A DNA stretch of 10,057 bases from SAR116 cluster bacterium (GCA_002722385.1 PBLR01000023.1:8398-18454); one strand, 5' to 3'; shown: positions 1 to 8,005, numbered from the stretch's first letter. A program made the numbers and translations. The notes: generated by a model from the letters alone, not told the origin.

Positions 1-807
1 GCCTATGATAAAATCTGGCTGAAAGATGACCCGGATGGCAGCCCGTTGCGCAAATATACACGGCTGCAGGCAGAGATGCTGAAAGGTGAATATGGGGCGC
101 GTGAGGATCTGATGGTGGACTGGGCAATGCGCTATGGCCAGCCGTCTATCCCGGACCGGCTCGAGGCGTTGCGTCAGGCCGGATGTAACCGGTTTGTGAT
201 TGTCCCCTTATATCCGCAATATGCCGCCTCAACCACAGCGACCGTCAATGATGAGGTGTTTAAATGGGCACTGGATTTGCGCTGGCAGCCGGCCATCCGC
301 ACCGCACCGCCCTGGCATGACCACCCGCTCTACATCAAAGCGCTGGTCAAATCCTTGAAAGCCCACTTTAAGGGCCGCAAAATGCCAGAGCATCTGATGC
401 TGTCTTTTCATGGCATCCCTCAGCGTTATTTCGTACAAGGCGACCCCTATCACTGTCACTGTATGAAAACAGCCCGTCTGGTCAGAGAAGAGCTAGGCTG
501 GGAAGAAGAGAAGTTTCATGTCACCTTCCAGTCGCGGTTCGGCTCTGAGCCGTGGCTGCAGCCCTATACTGATGAAACTTTGGAAAGGCTGGGGGCTGAA
601 GGTGTAAAGTCACTGGCGATTATGGCGCCAGGCTTTTCAGCTGACTGCCTGGAAACCTTGGAAGAGCTGGCGATGGAAGGCCGGGAAAGTTTTGAAGACC
701 GTGGCGGCGGCGAGTTTGAGTATGTGCCCTGTCTGAACGCGTCTGACCCAGGCATGGCGGTGATCCGGCAAATCGCAAAAGAAAACCTGGCCGGATGGGT
801 GGAGTGA
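1..807 (+). CDS. hemH: Ferrochelatase, 3' part (5' end outside window)
   Basis: Ferrochelatase inserts Fe2+ into protoporphyrin IX, the last step of protoheme synthesis. The frame is open from base 1 and begins mid-protein; 268 residues are visible, so about 70-80 N-terminal residues of a typical ~340-residue enzyme should lie to the left. The TTG at 46 could be taken as a start, but the family-like stretch YDKIW...GSPL lies before it in the same frame, so it is not one. Visible motifs are VPLYPQYAASTTA, the signature LSFHGIPQRYF with the catalytic His (visible residue 137, codon 409-411), and GFSADCLETLEEL with the conserved Glu (residue 218, codon 652-654). A CHC pair (in YHCHCMKTAR) and a late Cys in YVPCLN are present; some bacterial ferrochelatases bind a 2Fe-2S cluster, but I cannot tell whether this one does. 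The gene ends in TGA, 47 bases before the next reading frame. Identification is secure. Confidence 0.97.
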   Translation, partial: AYDKIWLKDDPDGSPLRKYTRLQAEMLKGEYGAREDLMVDWAMRYGQPSIPDRLEALRQAGCNRFVIVPLYPQYAASTTATVNDEVFKWALDLRWQPAIRTAPPWHDHPLYIKALVKSLKAHFKGRKMPEHLMLSFHGIPQRYFVQGDPYHCHCMKTARLVREELGWEEEKFHVTFQSRFGSEPWLQPYTDETLERLGAEGVKSLAIMAPGFSADCLETLEELAMEGRESFEDRGGGEFEYVPCLNASDPGMAVIRQIAKENLAGWVE

Positions 808-819
808 AAAACAGAGAAT

Positions 820-848
820 TTGCGCTGAAACCTTAACCGTCCTATCAT
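820..848 (+). promoter_or_regulatory. Candidate sigma-70 promoter for the DUF1640-type gene
   Basis: TTGCGC (820-825) and TATCAT (843-848) are separated by exactly 17 bases in the short gap after hemH. A start point about seven bases after the -10 would fall on or next to the ATG at 855, and no Shine-Dalgarno sequence is visible there, so a leaderless transcript is possible. This rests on sequence match only. Confidence 0.3.
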
Positions 849-854
849 GTTTTC

Positions 855-1205
855 ATGGATGACCGCATCGTCTTTGATACCCACCGGTTTATCAGACGAC
901 TTGTGGAAACCGGCATGGATGAGCGCACAGAAGAGGTTCTGGCCAAAGAATAGGCCAGTCTGTTGAACAGCAATCTTGCGACCAAATTTCAGCTGGCAGA
1001 GGTAGACCTGCGCCTTTCGAAGCAGATTACTGAGGTTGATTTACGTATTACCGAAGTTGAAGCCCGATTATCCAACCGCATTTCAGAGGTAGAGGCCGGT
1101 CTGCTGAAAAAACTGGCTGAGCTGGAGACCCGTCTGTTGAAATGCATGGTCGGGCTGTTGGTGGCACAGTCAGGCCTGGTGGTCACGCTGATCAAGGTGT
1201 TGTGA
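855..1205 (+). pseudogene. DUF1640/CCDC90-like coiled-coil membrane protein, interrupted by in-frame TAG
   Basis: One frame runs from ATG 855 to TGA 1203-1205 with a single TAG at 951-953. The first 32 codons read MDDRIVFDTHRFIRRLVETG and on to LAKE; the FDTH.FIRRL..TGM start is typical of DUF1640 proteins. After the TAG the same frame gives ASLLNSNLATKFQLAEV, then heptad-like repeats (EVDLRL, EVDLRI, EVEARL, EVEAGL, ELETRL) that predict a long coiled coil, then a hydrophobic C-terminal segment (MVGLLVAQSGLVVTLIKVL) that should anchor it in the membrane. Joined, this is a ~116-residue protein with the family's normal layout, so the TAG looks like a nonsense change, most simply CAG(Gln) to TAG. 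Alternatives are stop readthrough, reinitiation at TTG 963 (a weak AGG lies at 952-954), or a sequencing error. The family's molecular role in bacteria is not well defined. Confidence 0.65.
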
Positions 1206-1241
1206 GCTCCCCCTTTTTCCTGAATATTTGTTTTTTCTGAT

Positions 1242-1269
1242 CGCCGGCCAGAAGAGCTATTGGCGGGCG
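1242..1269. repeat. Inverted repeat upstream of the ivd operon
   Basis: CGCCGGCCA (1242-1250) and TGGCGGGCG (1261-1269) can pair as a 9-base stem with one mismatch around a 10-base loop. The T-rich stretch (1214-1237) lies before rather than after it, so it is not a normal terminator for rightward transcription. It could be an operator or leader structure of the leucine-degradation operon, or chance in GC-rich DNA. No LiuR-like operator was recognised. Confidence 0.25.
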
Positions 1270-1333
1270 GGCTGATGTCTGGTTAAACTGGTTGGGCTGC
1301 AATCACAACAGAGGAAAGGCGGCCCCGAGACAG

Positions 1334-2497
1334 ATGTTTGATGCTTCGATGAATTTCGGCCTTGGCGAGGAGATTGACGCCTTGCGTGAGACGGTGCGCC
1401 GGTTTGCAACAGATGAGATTGCCCCGCGTGCCGCAGAGATTGACGCCAGTAACCAGTTTCCACCTGATCTGTGGGAAAAAATGGGCGCGCTGGGCCTGCA
1501 TGGCATCACCGTGAATGAGGCTGATGGCGGGGCCGGCATGGGCTATCTGGCCCATTCAGTGGCGATTGAGGAGATCAGCCGGGCCTCAGCCTCTGTTGGT
1601 CTGTCTTATGGCGCGCATTCCAATTTATGTGTAAACCAGATTGCCAGATGGGGTACGGCTGAACAGAAGGCAGCTTATCTGCCCAAATTGATCACAGGCG
1701 AGCATGTCGGGTCACTGGCGATGAGTGAGCATGGCTCCGGGTCTGATGTGGTGTCAATGAAGCTGGCGGCTGAGAAACGAAATGACCGTTATGTGCTGAA
1801 CGGCGGCAAGATGTGGATCACCAATTCACCAGATGCCTCTACCCTGGTGGTCTATGCCAAGACAGATATGCAGGCCGGGCCCAAAGGCATCACCGCGTTT
1901 ATCATCGAAAAGGATATGGCCGGATTCAGGGTCGGGACCAAGCTGGATAAGCTGGGTATGCGCGGGTCAAACACAGCTGAGCTGATATTTGAGGATTGTG
2001 AGGTTCCGTTTGAAAATGTGCTGGGCGAGGAAGGCAAGGGCGTAAATGTGCTGATGTCCGGGCTGGATTATGAACGGGTGGTGCTGGCCGCAGGGCCGTT
2101 GGGGATTATGGCCGCAGCGATGGATGTGGTGGTCCCTTATGTGCATGACCGCGAACAGTTCGGCCAGCCGATTGGCACATTCCAGCTGATGCAGGGCAAG
2201 CTGGCCGATATGTACACAGAGATGAATGCCTGCCGGGCTTATGTTTATGCGGTGGCGGCAGCCTGTGACCGCGGCGAGACCACCCGCAAGGATTCAGCAG
2301 GCTGTATCTTGTACGCAGCAGAAAAAGCCACCAAAATCTCGCTGGAGGCGATCCAATGTCTGGGCGGCAACGGCTATATCAATGATTATCCCACAGGCCG
2401 GCTGTTGCGGGATGCCAAGCTGTATGAGATTGGCGCTGGTACATCAGAAATCAGACGTATGCTGATCGGGCGCGAATTATTCGCTGAGACCGCGTAA
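1334..2497 (+). CDS. ivd: Isovaleryl-CoA dehydrogenase
   Basis: This FAD flavoprotein oxidises isovaleryl-CoA to 3-methylcrotonyl-CoA, the first committed step after transamination and decarboxylation of leucine; electrons go to ETF. The protein is 387 residues, the normal acyl-CoA dehydrogenase length. Visible are the FAD/substrate segment [12 protein letters not shown] (127-138), MWITN (160-164) and the C-terminal [13 protein letters not shown]. The subclass is shown by [17 protein letters not shown]: Glu247 is at the place of the catalytic base specific to isovaleryl-CoA dehydrogenases. The usual Glu of other acyl-CoA dehydrogenases (IYEGT) is replaced by Ala368 in IGAGT, as in human IVD. 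I chose ATG 1334 ([15 protein letters not shown]) because it matches the usual N-terminus and GAGGAAAGG lies at 1311-1319, 14 bases before; the TTG at 1292 would add 14 unlike residues. It is the first gene of the operon, 15 bases from mccB. Confidence 0.95.
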   Translation: MFDASMNFGLGEEIDALRETVRRFATDEIAPRAAEIDASNQFPPDLWEKMGALGLHGITVNEADGGAGMGYLAHSVAIEEISRASASVGLSYGAHSNLCVNQIARWGTAEQKAAYLPKLITGEHVGSLAMSEHGSGSDVVSMKLAAEKRNDRYVLNGGKMWITNSPDASTLVVYAKTDMQAGPKGITAFIIEKDMAGFRVGTKLDKLGMRGSNTAELIFEDCEVPFENVLGEEGKGVNVLMSGLDYERVVLAAGPLGIMAAAMDVVVPYVHDREQFGQPIGTFQLMQGKLADMYTEMNACRAYVYAVAAACDRGETTRKDSAGCILYAAEKATKISLEAIQCLGGNGYINDYPTGRLLRDAKLYEIGAGTSEIRRMLIGRELFAETA

Positions 2498-2512
2498 CAG
2501 GAAACACCGGAT

Positions 2513-4120
2513 GTGATGCAGACCCTGACCTCTTCTTTATCGCTGGCGTCTGATGAGGCGCAGACAAATAAAGCCGCCATGCTGGCCCATATTGCGCGGG
2601 CTGAAGATATCGCCGCCGATCTGATGCAGGGCGGCAGTGAGGCCGCACGGGCGCGCCATGAAGCCAGAGGCAAATTGCTGCCGCGCACACGCATTGACAG
2701 GCTGCTGGACCCGGGCACGCCGTTTCTGGAGGTCGGGCTGTTCGCGGCTTATGGGCTGTATGGTGATGAGGTCCCGTCAGCCGGGCTAATTGCCGGTATC
2801 GGCCAGGTGTCAGGCCGGCCTTGTATGATCATCTGTAATGATGCGACGGTGAAGGGCGGCACTTATTTCGCGCTGTCAGTGAAAAAACATCTGCGGGCAC
2901 AGGAAATTGCCGAGCAGAACCACCTGCCCTGTCTGTATCTGGTCGATAGCGGCGGGGCCAATCTGCCGAACCAGGATGAGGTGTTTCCTGATCGTGATCA
3001 TTTCGGCCGGATTTTTTATAATCAGGCCCGGATGAGCGCGAGAGGCATTGCCCAGATCGCGGTGGTGATGGGGTCCTGTACCGCCGGCGGGGCCTATGTG
3101 CCGGCCATGTCTGATCAAACCATTATTGTTGAAAATCAGGGCACTATATTTCTTGCCGGCCCGCCTCTGGTCAAAGAGGCGACAGGAGAAGATGTGGATG
3201 CCGAAAGCCTGGGCGGCGGAGATACCCATACACGGCTTTCCGGTGTAGCAGATTATCTGGCCAAAGATGATGATCACGCGCTGATGCTGGCCCGCCAGAT
3301 TGTCTATAATCTGGGCCCCGGGCGTGAACAGACAAATCTGCGCCCCCCTGCCCCACCCGCCTTTGATGCAGAAGAGATGTTATCTGTCATTCCGGCTGAT
3401 CCCAGACAACCCTATGATGTGCGTGAGGTCATCGCCCGGCTGGTGGACGGGTCCGTATTTGAAGAATTCAAAGCCCGTTACGGCACCACTTTGGTCTGCG
3501 GCTTTGCCCATATTGACGGCCGTCCGGTCGGGATTATCGGCAATAACGGGGTGTTGTTTTCAGACAGTGCACAAAAAGGGGCGCATTTTATTGAGCTGTG
3601 CTGTCAGCGCGGCACCCCTCTGATCTTTCTGCAGAACATCACCGGCTTTATGGTCGGCTCTGCCTATGAGGCTGGCGGGATTGCCAAGGACGGGGCCAAG
3701 CTGGTCGCCGCGGTATCCACTGCCGCTGTGCCCAAAATAACGCTGATGATCGGCGGATCTTACGGGGCGGGCAATTACGGCATGTGCGGGCGTGCCTTTG
3801 GGCCCAATTTCGTCTGGATGTGGCCAAATGCAAAAATCGCGGTGATGGGCGGAGAACAGGCCGCAGGTGTGCTGGTGCGTGTGCGCCGGGATGGGCTGGC
3901 CAAAAAAGGAGAGAGCCTGTCAGAAGAGGCCGCAGACGCCATCCGCCAGCCGGTTCTGGATCAGTTTGCCGAGCAGTCTGACCCGTTTTATGCCTCTGCT
4001 CGGCTGTGGGATGACGGGATAATTGACCCGCGCAAGACAAGAGAGGTTCTGGCGCTGTCCCTGGCCGCCGCCGCACAAGCGCCAGATGCAGATACAAACT
4101 TCCCGGTCTTTCGGTTCTGA
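2513..4120 (+). CDS. mccB: Methylcrotonyl-CoA carboxylase, beta (carboxyltransferase) subunit
   Basis: This subunit moves CO2 from carboxybiotin to 3-methylcrotonyl-CoA, giving 3-methylglutaconyl-CoA. At 535 residues it has the usual size. It contains the two crotonase-like carboxyltransferase halves: the N half with [19 protein letters not shown] (115-133), [20 protein letters not shown] (143-162) and [15 protein letters not shown] (187-201), and the C half with QNITGFMVG (374-382), [18 protein letters not shown] (414-431) and [10 protein letters not shown] (445-454). The [16 protein letters not shown] stretch is typical of MCC beta rather than propionyl-CoA carboxylase. Geranyl-CoA carboxylase is a relative, but the ivd and HMG-CoA lyase neighbours argue for MCC. 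Start: GTG 2513 is followed directly by ATG 2516, with AGGAAA at 2498-2503; either could be used. The TGA overlaps by one base an ATG at 4120. Confidence 0.95.
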   Translation: MMQTLTSSLSLASDEAQTNKAAMLAHIARAEDIAADLMQGGSEAARARHEARGKLLPRTRIDRLLDPGTPFLEVGLFAAYGLYGDEVPSAGLIAGIGQVSGRPCMIICNDATVKGGTYFALSVKKHLRAQEIAEQNHLPCLYLVDSGGANLPNQDEVFPDRDHFGRIFYNQARMSARGIAQIAVVMGSCTAGGAYVPAMSDQTIIVENQGTIFLAGPPLVKEATGEDVDAESLGGGDTHTRLSGVADYLAKDDDHALMLARQIVYNLGPGREQTNLRPPAPPAFDAEEMLSVIPADPRQPYDVREVIARLVDGSVFEEFKARYGTTLVCGFAHIDGRPVGIIGNNGVLFSDSAQKGAHFIELCCQRGTPLIFLQNITGFMVGSAYEAGGIAKDGAKLVAAVSTAAVPKITLMIGGSYGAGNYGMCGRAFGPNFVWMWPNAKIAVMGGEQAAGVLVRVRRDGLAKKGESLSEEAADAIRQPVLDQFAEQSDPFYASARLWDDGIIDPRKTREVLALSLAAAAQAPDADTNFPVFRF

Positions 4121-4130
4121 TGGCTGATCA

Positions 4131-4136
4131 AGGAGA
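4131..4136 (+). promoter_or_regulatory. Ribosome binding site deciding the mccA start
   Basis: AGGAGA at 4131-4136 lies about 11 bases before ATG 4147. It favours 4147 over the in-frame ATG 4120, which overlaps the mccB stop as TGATG and for which I see no good site. Confidence 0.6.
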
Positions 4137-4146
4137 AGTGACAAAG

Positions 4147-6126
4147 ATGACGATCCAACGTCTTCTGATTGCCAATCGCGGAGAGATTGCCTGCCGCATT
4201 ATCGCTACCGCCCAGAGGACAGGCATCCATACTATTGCGGTGTTTTCTGAGGCTGACCGGCAGGCCCGCCATGTGCGGCTGGCAGATGAGGCGATCTGTA
4301 TCGGCGGGGCTGAGGCAGCGGCGTCTTATTTAAACCAAGAAGCGGTTCTGGAGGCGGCCCTGAACACAGGGGCAGACGCCATTCACCCGGGATATGGGTT
4401 TTTATCTGAAAATCCTGACTTTGCCGAAGCGGTGCGCACAGCAGGTTTGATTTTTGTAGGCCCGCCCGCAGATGCGGTCCGGGCCATGGGGCTGAAAGAT
4501 GAGGCCAAGCGGCTGATGGCAGAGGCAGGGGTGCCGGTTGTGCCCGGCTATGACGGGGCAGACCAAAGGCCGGATGTGCTGGCCGAAAAAGCCGCAGAAA
4601 TCGGCTATCCTGTGCTGATTAAGGCCCGTGCCGGTGGCGGCGGTAAGGGCATGCGCAAAGTCGATACAGAAGAGACGTTTTCTGATCTTCTGATGAGTGT
4701 GGTTCGTGAGGCCACCGCCGCCTTTGGTGACGGGCATGTGATTATCGAAAAATACATCACCGCCCCGCGCCATATTGAGGTGCAGGTCCTGTCTGACCGT
4801 CAGGGCACACATCTGCATCTGTTTGAGCGGGACTGTTCAGTGCAACGCCGTCATCAAAAAATCATCGAAGAGGCCCCGGCCCCGGAGATGCCGGATGAGG
4901 TGCGCAGCGCGATGACAGAAGCCGCCGTCACCGCCGCACAGGCTATCAGCTATGAAGGGGCCGGGACTGTTGAATTTATTGCTGATGGCAGCGGGCCTTT
5001 GCGCCGTGACGGGTTCTGGTTCATGGAAATGAACACCCGTCTGCAGGTTGAACATCCGGTCACCGAACAAGTCACCGGCCTTGATCTGGTGGACTGGCAG
5101 TTGCGGATCGCCGCTGGTGAACCGCTGAGCCTGCGCCAGCAGGATATCCAGCTGTGCGGTCATGCAGTTGAAGCGCGGATTTATGCAGAAGACCCGGCCA
5201 ATGGCTTTCTGCCCAGCCCGGGCCGGATTGACCAGCTGATGTTCCCGGCCCATGAGGGGGTGCGGGTGGATACAGGGGTTGAGGCCGGTGATGAGGTATC
5301 AGGCTATTATGATCCGATGGTGGCCAAGCTGATCGCCACAGCTGAGAGCCGGGATCAGGCACTGGCCCGGCTGGGCACGGCACTGGGCCAGACCTGTGTG
5401 ATCGGGCTGACCAGTAATCTGGGGTTTCTGGCCCGCTTATGCCGCCATCAGGTAGTGCGCGCAGGCAAGATGACAACAGCCTTTTTAGATCAGCATCTGG
5501 ACCAGCTGACAGATGACGGCCCGCCCCCGGATGCGATTCTGGCGACAGCCTGCCTGAGCCAGACACCCGCCGAAGCCCCCTTGTCAGGCTGGCGGCAGTG
5601 GGGGCCGGGCCATCTGCCTTTGCTGTTGCAGGGTGCGGGCGGGCTGCAGCGGGCGGGCTTATATCTGTATGGGCCGGAGAAGATTGAGCTGGAGACAGAG
5701 GACAGACGAATCCCCTTTACGGTGGTCCGATGTGATGATGAGGTGCTGACCGGCTGGACATTAACCGGGCCGGACGGGGCGGTTAATCTGACCTCTGTCT
5801 GTCTGGGGCGCGCTATCTGGGTCAGTGACGGGCAGGCCAGCTGGACATTTTCGCTGGCCGACAGCACAAAGACAGACAGCCAGGCCCAGTCTGACGGGGT
5901 TGTCTGTGCTGTGATGAGCGCAACCGTCAGCCAGATTGCGGTGAAAAGCGGCGACAAGGTTGCCGCCGGAGACAGGCTCATGGTGCTGGAGGCCATGAAG
6001 ATGGAACAGCCGGTTCTGGCCCCGGTGGCAGGCCAGATTGAGGATATTCCGGTAGAGACAGGAGAAGCGGTCAGCGCAGGCCAGATTCTGTGCCGCCTGA
6101 CCCCTGATGAGACAGGGGAGACATGA
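4147..6126 (+). CDS. mccA: Methylcrotonyl-CoA carboxylase, alpha (biotin-carrying) subunit
   Basis: This subunit carboxylates its own biotin with ATP and bicarbonate and delivers carboxybiotin to the beta subunit. The protein is 659 residues, as expected. In order: biotin carboxylase N domain (LLIANRGEIACRI at 6-18; GADAIHPGYGFLSENPDFAE at 75-94), ATP-grasp domain (KARAGGGGKGMR at 159-170; RDCSVQRRHQKIIEEAPAP at 228-246; FMEMNTRLQVEHPVTE at 292-307 with Glu294, Asn296 and Arg298 at the catalytic positions), biotin carboxylase C domain (GHAVEARIYAEDP at 338-350), a variable linker (about 450-580), and a biotinyl domain with VLEAMKMEQP, where Lys618 (codon 5998-6000) carries biotin. ATG 4147 was chosen because the biotin carboxylase fold normally starts close to LIANRGE and AGGAG precedes it; ATG 4120 would add nine residues and couple directly to the mccB stop. 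Confidence 0.95.
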   Translation: MTIQRLLIANRGEIACRIIATAQRTGIHTIAVFSEADRQARHVRLADEAICIGGAEAAASYLNQEAVLEAALNTGADAIHPGYGFLSENPDFAEAVRTAGLIFVGPPADAVRAMGLKDEAKRLMAEAGVPVVPGYDGADQRPDVLAEKAAEIGYPVLIKARAGGGGKGMRKVDTEETFSDLLMSVVREATAAFGDGHVIIEKYITAPRHIEVQVLSDRQGTHLHLFERDCSVQRRHQKIIEEAPAPEMPDEVRSAMTEAAVTAAQAISYEGAGTVEFIADGSGPLRRDGFWFMEMNTRLQVEHPVTEQVTGLDLVDWQLRIAAGEPLSLRQQDIQLCGHAVEARIYAEDPANGFLPSPGRIDQLMFPAHEGVRVDTGVEAGDEVSGYYDPMVAKLIATAESRDQALARLGTALGQTCVIGLTSNLGFLARLCRHQVVRAGKMTTAFLDQHLDQLTDDGPPPDAILATACLSQTPAEAPLSGWRQWGPGHLPLLLQGAGGLQRAGLYLYGPEKIELETEDRRIPFTVVRCDDEVLTGWTLTGPDGAVNLTSVCLGRAIWVSDGQASWTFSLADSTKTDSQAQSDGVVCAVMSATVSQIAVKSGDKVAAGDRLMVLEAMKMEQPVLAPVAGQIEDIPVETGEAVSAGQILCRLTPDETGET

Positions 6127-6992
6127 TGCGTACAGTTGAGCTGGTTGAGGTGGGCCCGCGTGACGGGCTACAGAACGAAAAGACCCAGATCCCCACAGCA
6201 CAGAAAATAAAGCTGGTGGACAGCCTGTCTGAGGCCGGGTTCGGGCTGATTGAGGCGACCAGCTTTGTCTCGCCAAAATGGGTACCGCAATTAGGAGACG
6301 CAGCTGAGGTGATGGCCGGTATTCAGCGTAAGGAAAATGTGCGCTATATCGTGCTGACGCCGAATAAACGCGGGTTTGATGAGGCGCTGGCCGCCGGTGT
6401 GGATGAGGTCGCCGTATTCGGGGCCGCAACAGAAGGGTTCAGCCAGCATAATATCAATTGTTCTGTGGCGGAAAGCCTGGACCGGTTCCGGCCTGTGGTG
6501 GCAGAGGCGCTGGCGGCAGGTGTTCGCGTCAGAGGTTATATCTCGGTGGTGGTGCATTGCCCGTATGAAGGGGCAGTTGCCCCAGACCCTGTGCTGAGGC
6601 TGGCAGAAGAGCTTTTGGTGATGGGCTGTTATGAGGTCTCGCTGGGCGATACCACAGGCCAGGGCACAACAGACAGTATCGCCGGATTGCTGGACAGGCT
6701 GTGTGCAGAGCTGCCGGCCGCCAAGCTGGCCGGGCATTTCCATGACACCAATCATCAGGCGATTGCCAATGTCAACATGGCGCTATCCTATGGCCTCAGG
6801 CGGTTTGATTCAGCCATTGCCGGGCTTGGCGGCTGTCCTTATGCGCCGGGGGCAAAAGGAAATGTGAACACAAAGGCGCTACATGACGCGCTGGCGGCGG
6901 CCGGCTGGCAGACCGGCCTTGACCGCGATAAGCTGGTGGCGGCCGAACAGATTGTCACCACTATGGGGCTGAACAAGGCAGAGAGCAGATGA
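6126..6992 (+). CDS. mvaB: Hydroxymethylglutaryl-CoA lyase
   Basis: This enzyme cleaves HMG-CoA to acetyl-CoA and acetoacetate, the last step of leucine carbon breakdown. The 288-residue protein is one TIM barrel of the HMGL-like (DRE-TIM) family. It shows EVGPRDGLQNE with Arg12 and Asp13, GHFHDTNHQAIAN with metal-binding His204 and His206, and the HMG-CoA lyase signature AGLGGCPYAPGAKGN with active-site Cys237. This loop separates it from homocitrate and isopropylmalate synthases. Two adjacent ATGs (6123, 6126) are possible; AGGGGAG at 6114-6120 leaves only two bases before 6123 and five before 6126, so I prefer 6126, which overlaps the mccA TGA by one base. The end overlaps the next gene by four bases (ATGA), suggesting coupled translation. 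Some annotators call this position of liu operons liuE. Confidence 0.95.
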   Translation: MRTVELVEVGPRDGLQNEKTQIPTAQKIKLVDSLSEAGFGLIEATSFVSPKWVPQLGDAAEVMAGIQRKENVRYIVLTPNKRGFDEALAAGVDEVAVFGAATEGFSQHNINCSVAESLDRFRPVVAEALAAGVRVRGYISVVVHCPYEGAVAPDPVLRLAEELLVMGCYEVSLGDTTGQGTTDSIAGLLDRLCAELPAAKLAGHFHDTNHQAIANVNMALSYGLRRFDSAIAGLGGCPYAPGAKGNVNTKALHDALAAAGWQTGLDRDKLVAAEQIVTTMGLNKAESR

Positions 6993-7780
6993 GTTTTAAA
7001 ACACTGCAGATCGATATCGACAGACGCGGCGTGGCGCGGTTATGGCTTAACCGGCCGGACAAGCATCACGCGCTGAACGCAGAGATGATTGCTGAGCTGC
7101 ATCAGGCGGCATTGCAGCTGGGAGCTGATGAGGCGGTGCGTGTGGTGGTTATAGGCTCTGACGGGCCGGTTTTCTGTGCAGGCGGGGATTTGCGCTGGAT
7201 GCAGGACCAGCAGCAAAAAGACGCTGGCGGCCGGCGGGCAGAAGCCAAAACCCTGTCAGATATGCTGGCGGCGCTGAACGCCCTGCCCAAACCGGTGATT
7301 ATGCGGGTTCAGGGCAACAGTTTTGGCGGCGGGCTAGGGCTGATGAGCACAGCTGATATCGTGCTGAGCTCAGCAGAGGCAAAATTTTGTTTTTCAGAAA
7401 CACGGCTCGGGCTAATCCCGGCCACAATCGGCCCGTTTGTGTGGCGCCGCTTGGGCGAAGCCGGGCTGAGACGGCTGTTTATCACCGCCAGGCTGTTCAG
7501 GGCTGATGAGGCAGCCCTTTATGGGCTGGTGGCTGGCGCGGTTGCCCCTGACCGGCTAGATGAGGCGGTAGAGGCCGAGATAGACGCCGCGCTGAAGGCC
7601 GGGCCGGAAGCCATGGCTGCGGCCAAAGCCCTGATTGCCCGGTTCAGCCAGACCCCGGATCATAACCAGCAGAATGAAGCCGCGATAGACGCGCTGGCCG
7701 CGATCTGGGACACGCAAGGCGCAAAAGATGGGATCGCCGCGTTTTTTGCCAAAACCTCGCCCCCATGGGTGTCAGATTAG
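6989..7780 (+). CDS. liuC: Enoyl-CoA hydratase/isomerase family protein, likely methylglutaconyl-CoA hydratase
   Basis: It is probably the hydratase turning 3-methylglutaconyl-CoA into HMG-CoA, the step between the carboxylase and the lyase. The protein is 263 residues, normal for a crotonase. Visible are the CoA-binding and oxyanion-hole segments VFCAGGDLRWM (61-71) and GNSFGGGLGLM (109-119), and FSETRLGLIPATIGPFVWRR (135-154) with Glu137 matching the second catalytic Glu of rat enoyl-CoA hydratase. The first catalytic Glu (in GGGCEL) is replaced by Gly117; as I recall, bacterial methylglutaconyl-CoA hydratases often show Gly here, so this does not mean loss of activity. The substrate is inferred mainly from the operon, since the family alone covers many reactions. 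The ATG overlaps the lyase stop by four bases. It ends in TAG and is the last operon gene; no clear terminator follows. Confidence 0.88.
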   Translation: MSFKTLQIDIDRRGVARLWLNRPDKHHALNAEMIAELHQAALQLGADEAVRVVVIGSDGPVFCAGGDLRWMQDQQQKDAGGRRAEAKTLSDMLAALNALPKPVIMRVQGNSFGGGLGLMSTADIVLSSAEAKFCFSETRLGLIPATIGPFVWRRLGEAGLRRLFITARLFRADEAALYGLVAGAVAPDRLDEAVEAEIDAALKAGPEAMAAAKALIARFSQTPDHNQQNEAAIDALAAIWDTQGAKDGIAAFFAKTSPPWVSD

Positions 7781-7796
7781 ATTAGACAACACGGCT

Positions 7797-7824
7797 TTGA
7801 TTTCTGTAAAAATAGTGATATAGA
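7797..7824 (+). promoter_or_regulatory. Candidate promoter for tRNA-Gly
   Basis: TTGATT (7797-7802) and TATAGA (7819-7824) are 16 bases apart, in an AT-rich stretch about 35 bases before the tRNA. A start near 7831 would leave a short 5' leader for RNase P to remove. It is a good consensus match for this GC-rich background but rests on sequence only. Confidence 0.45.
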
Positions 7825-7857
7825 CAACGCAATGTGGTAGGTTTATCGCATTGTTGA

Positions 7858-7931
7858 GCGGCTGTGGTGTAGTGGTAGCACAAGAGCCTTCCAAGCTCTT
7901 AGGGCCAGTTCGAACCTGGTCAGCCGCTCCA
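7858..7931 (+). tRNA. tRNA-Gly (anticodon TCC)
   Basis: The 74 bases fold as a full cloverleaf. The acceptor stem GCGGCTG (7858-7864) pairs perfectly with CAGCCGC (7921-7927); T and an encoded CCA follow. The D arm is GTGT/GCAC. The anticodon stem AGAGC/GCTCT closes loop CTTCCAA, so the anticodon is TCC, reading GGA and GGG. The T arm is GCCAG/CTGGT around TTCGAAC. It is a normal glycine tRNA and not a stop-codon suppressor. No integrase or attachment-site duplicate was seen beside it, so it is not visibly an island boundary. Confidence 0.97.
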
Positions 7932-8005
7932 ATTCTTCTGTCAAAAAAATTATCTTTTTCCCCTTAACGGGTAAGGCTGCAGGCGGTTGTGCCGTTCTGG
8001 GTGGT

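Noticed and set aside
1292..1333. TTG 1292 as the start of isovaleryl-CoA dehydrogenase
   Set aside because: It would add 14 residues unlike the family N-terminus, and the only visible ribosome-site-like sequence (1311-1319) lies after it.
3648..4097. Minus-strand open frame within mccB
   Set aside because: It has no motif and a composition typical of antisense frames in GC-rich genes; mccB is intact here.
2513..6126. Carboxylase pair as propionyl-CoA or geranyl-CoA carboxylase
   Set aside because: MCC-like beta-subunit motifs and the flanking isovaleryl-CoA dehydrogenase and HMG-CoA lyase point to methylcrotonyl-CoA carboxylase.
5761..6429. Minus-strand open frame across the mccA/lyase junction
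   Set aside because: The product is low-complexity (Arg, Pro, Ser, Gln) and crosses two well-identified genes on the other strand.
7858..7931. tRNA gene as an integration site for a mobile island
   Set aside because: No integrase, no duplicated tRNA 3' end and no foreign-looking genes were found downstream within the window.
7962..7976. CCTTA/TAAGG stem after the tRNA as a terminator
   Set aside because: Only five pairs, and the T-rich run lies before the stem, so it fits neither strand as an intrinsic terminator.
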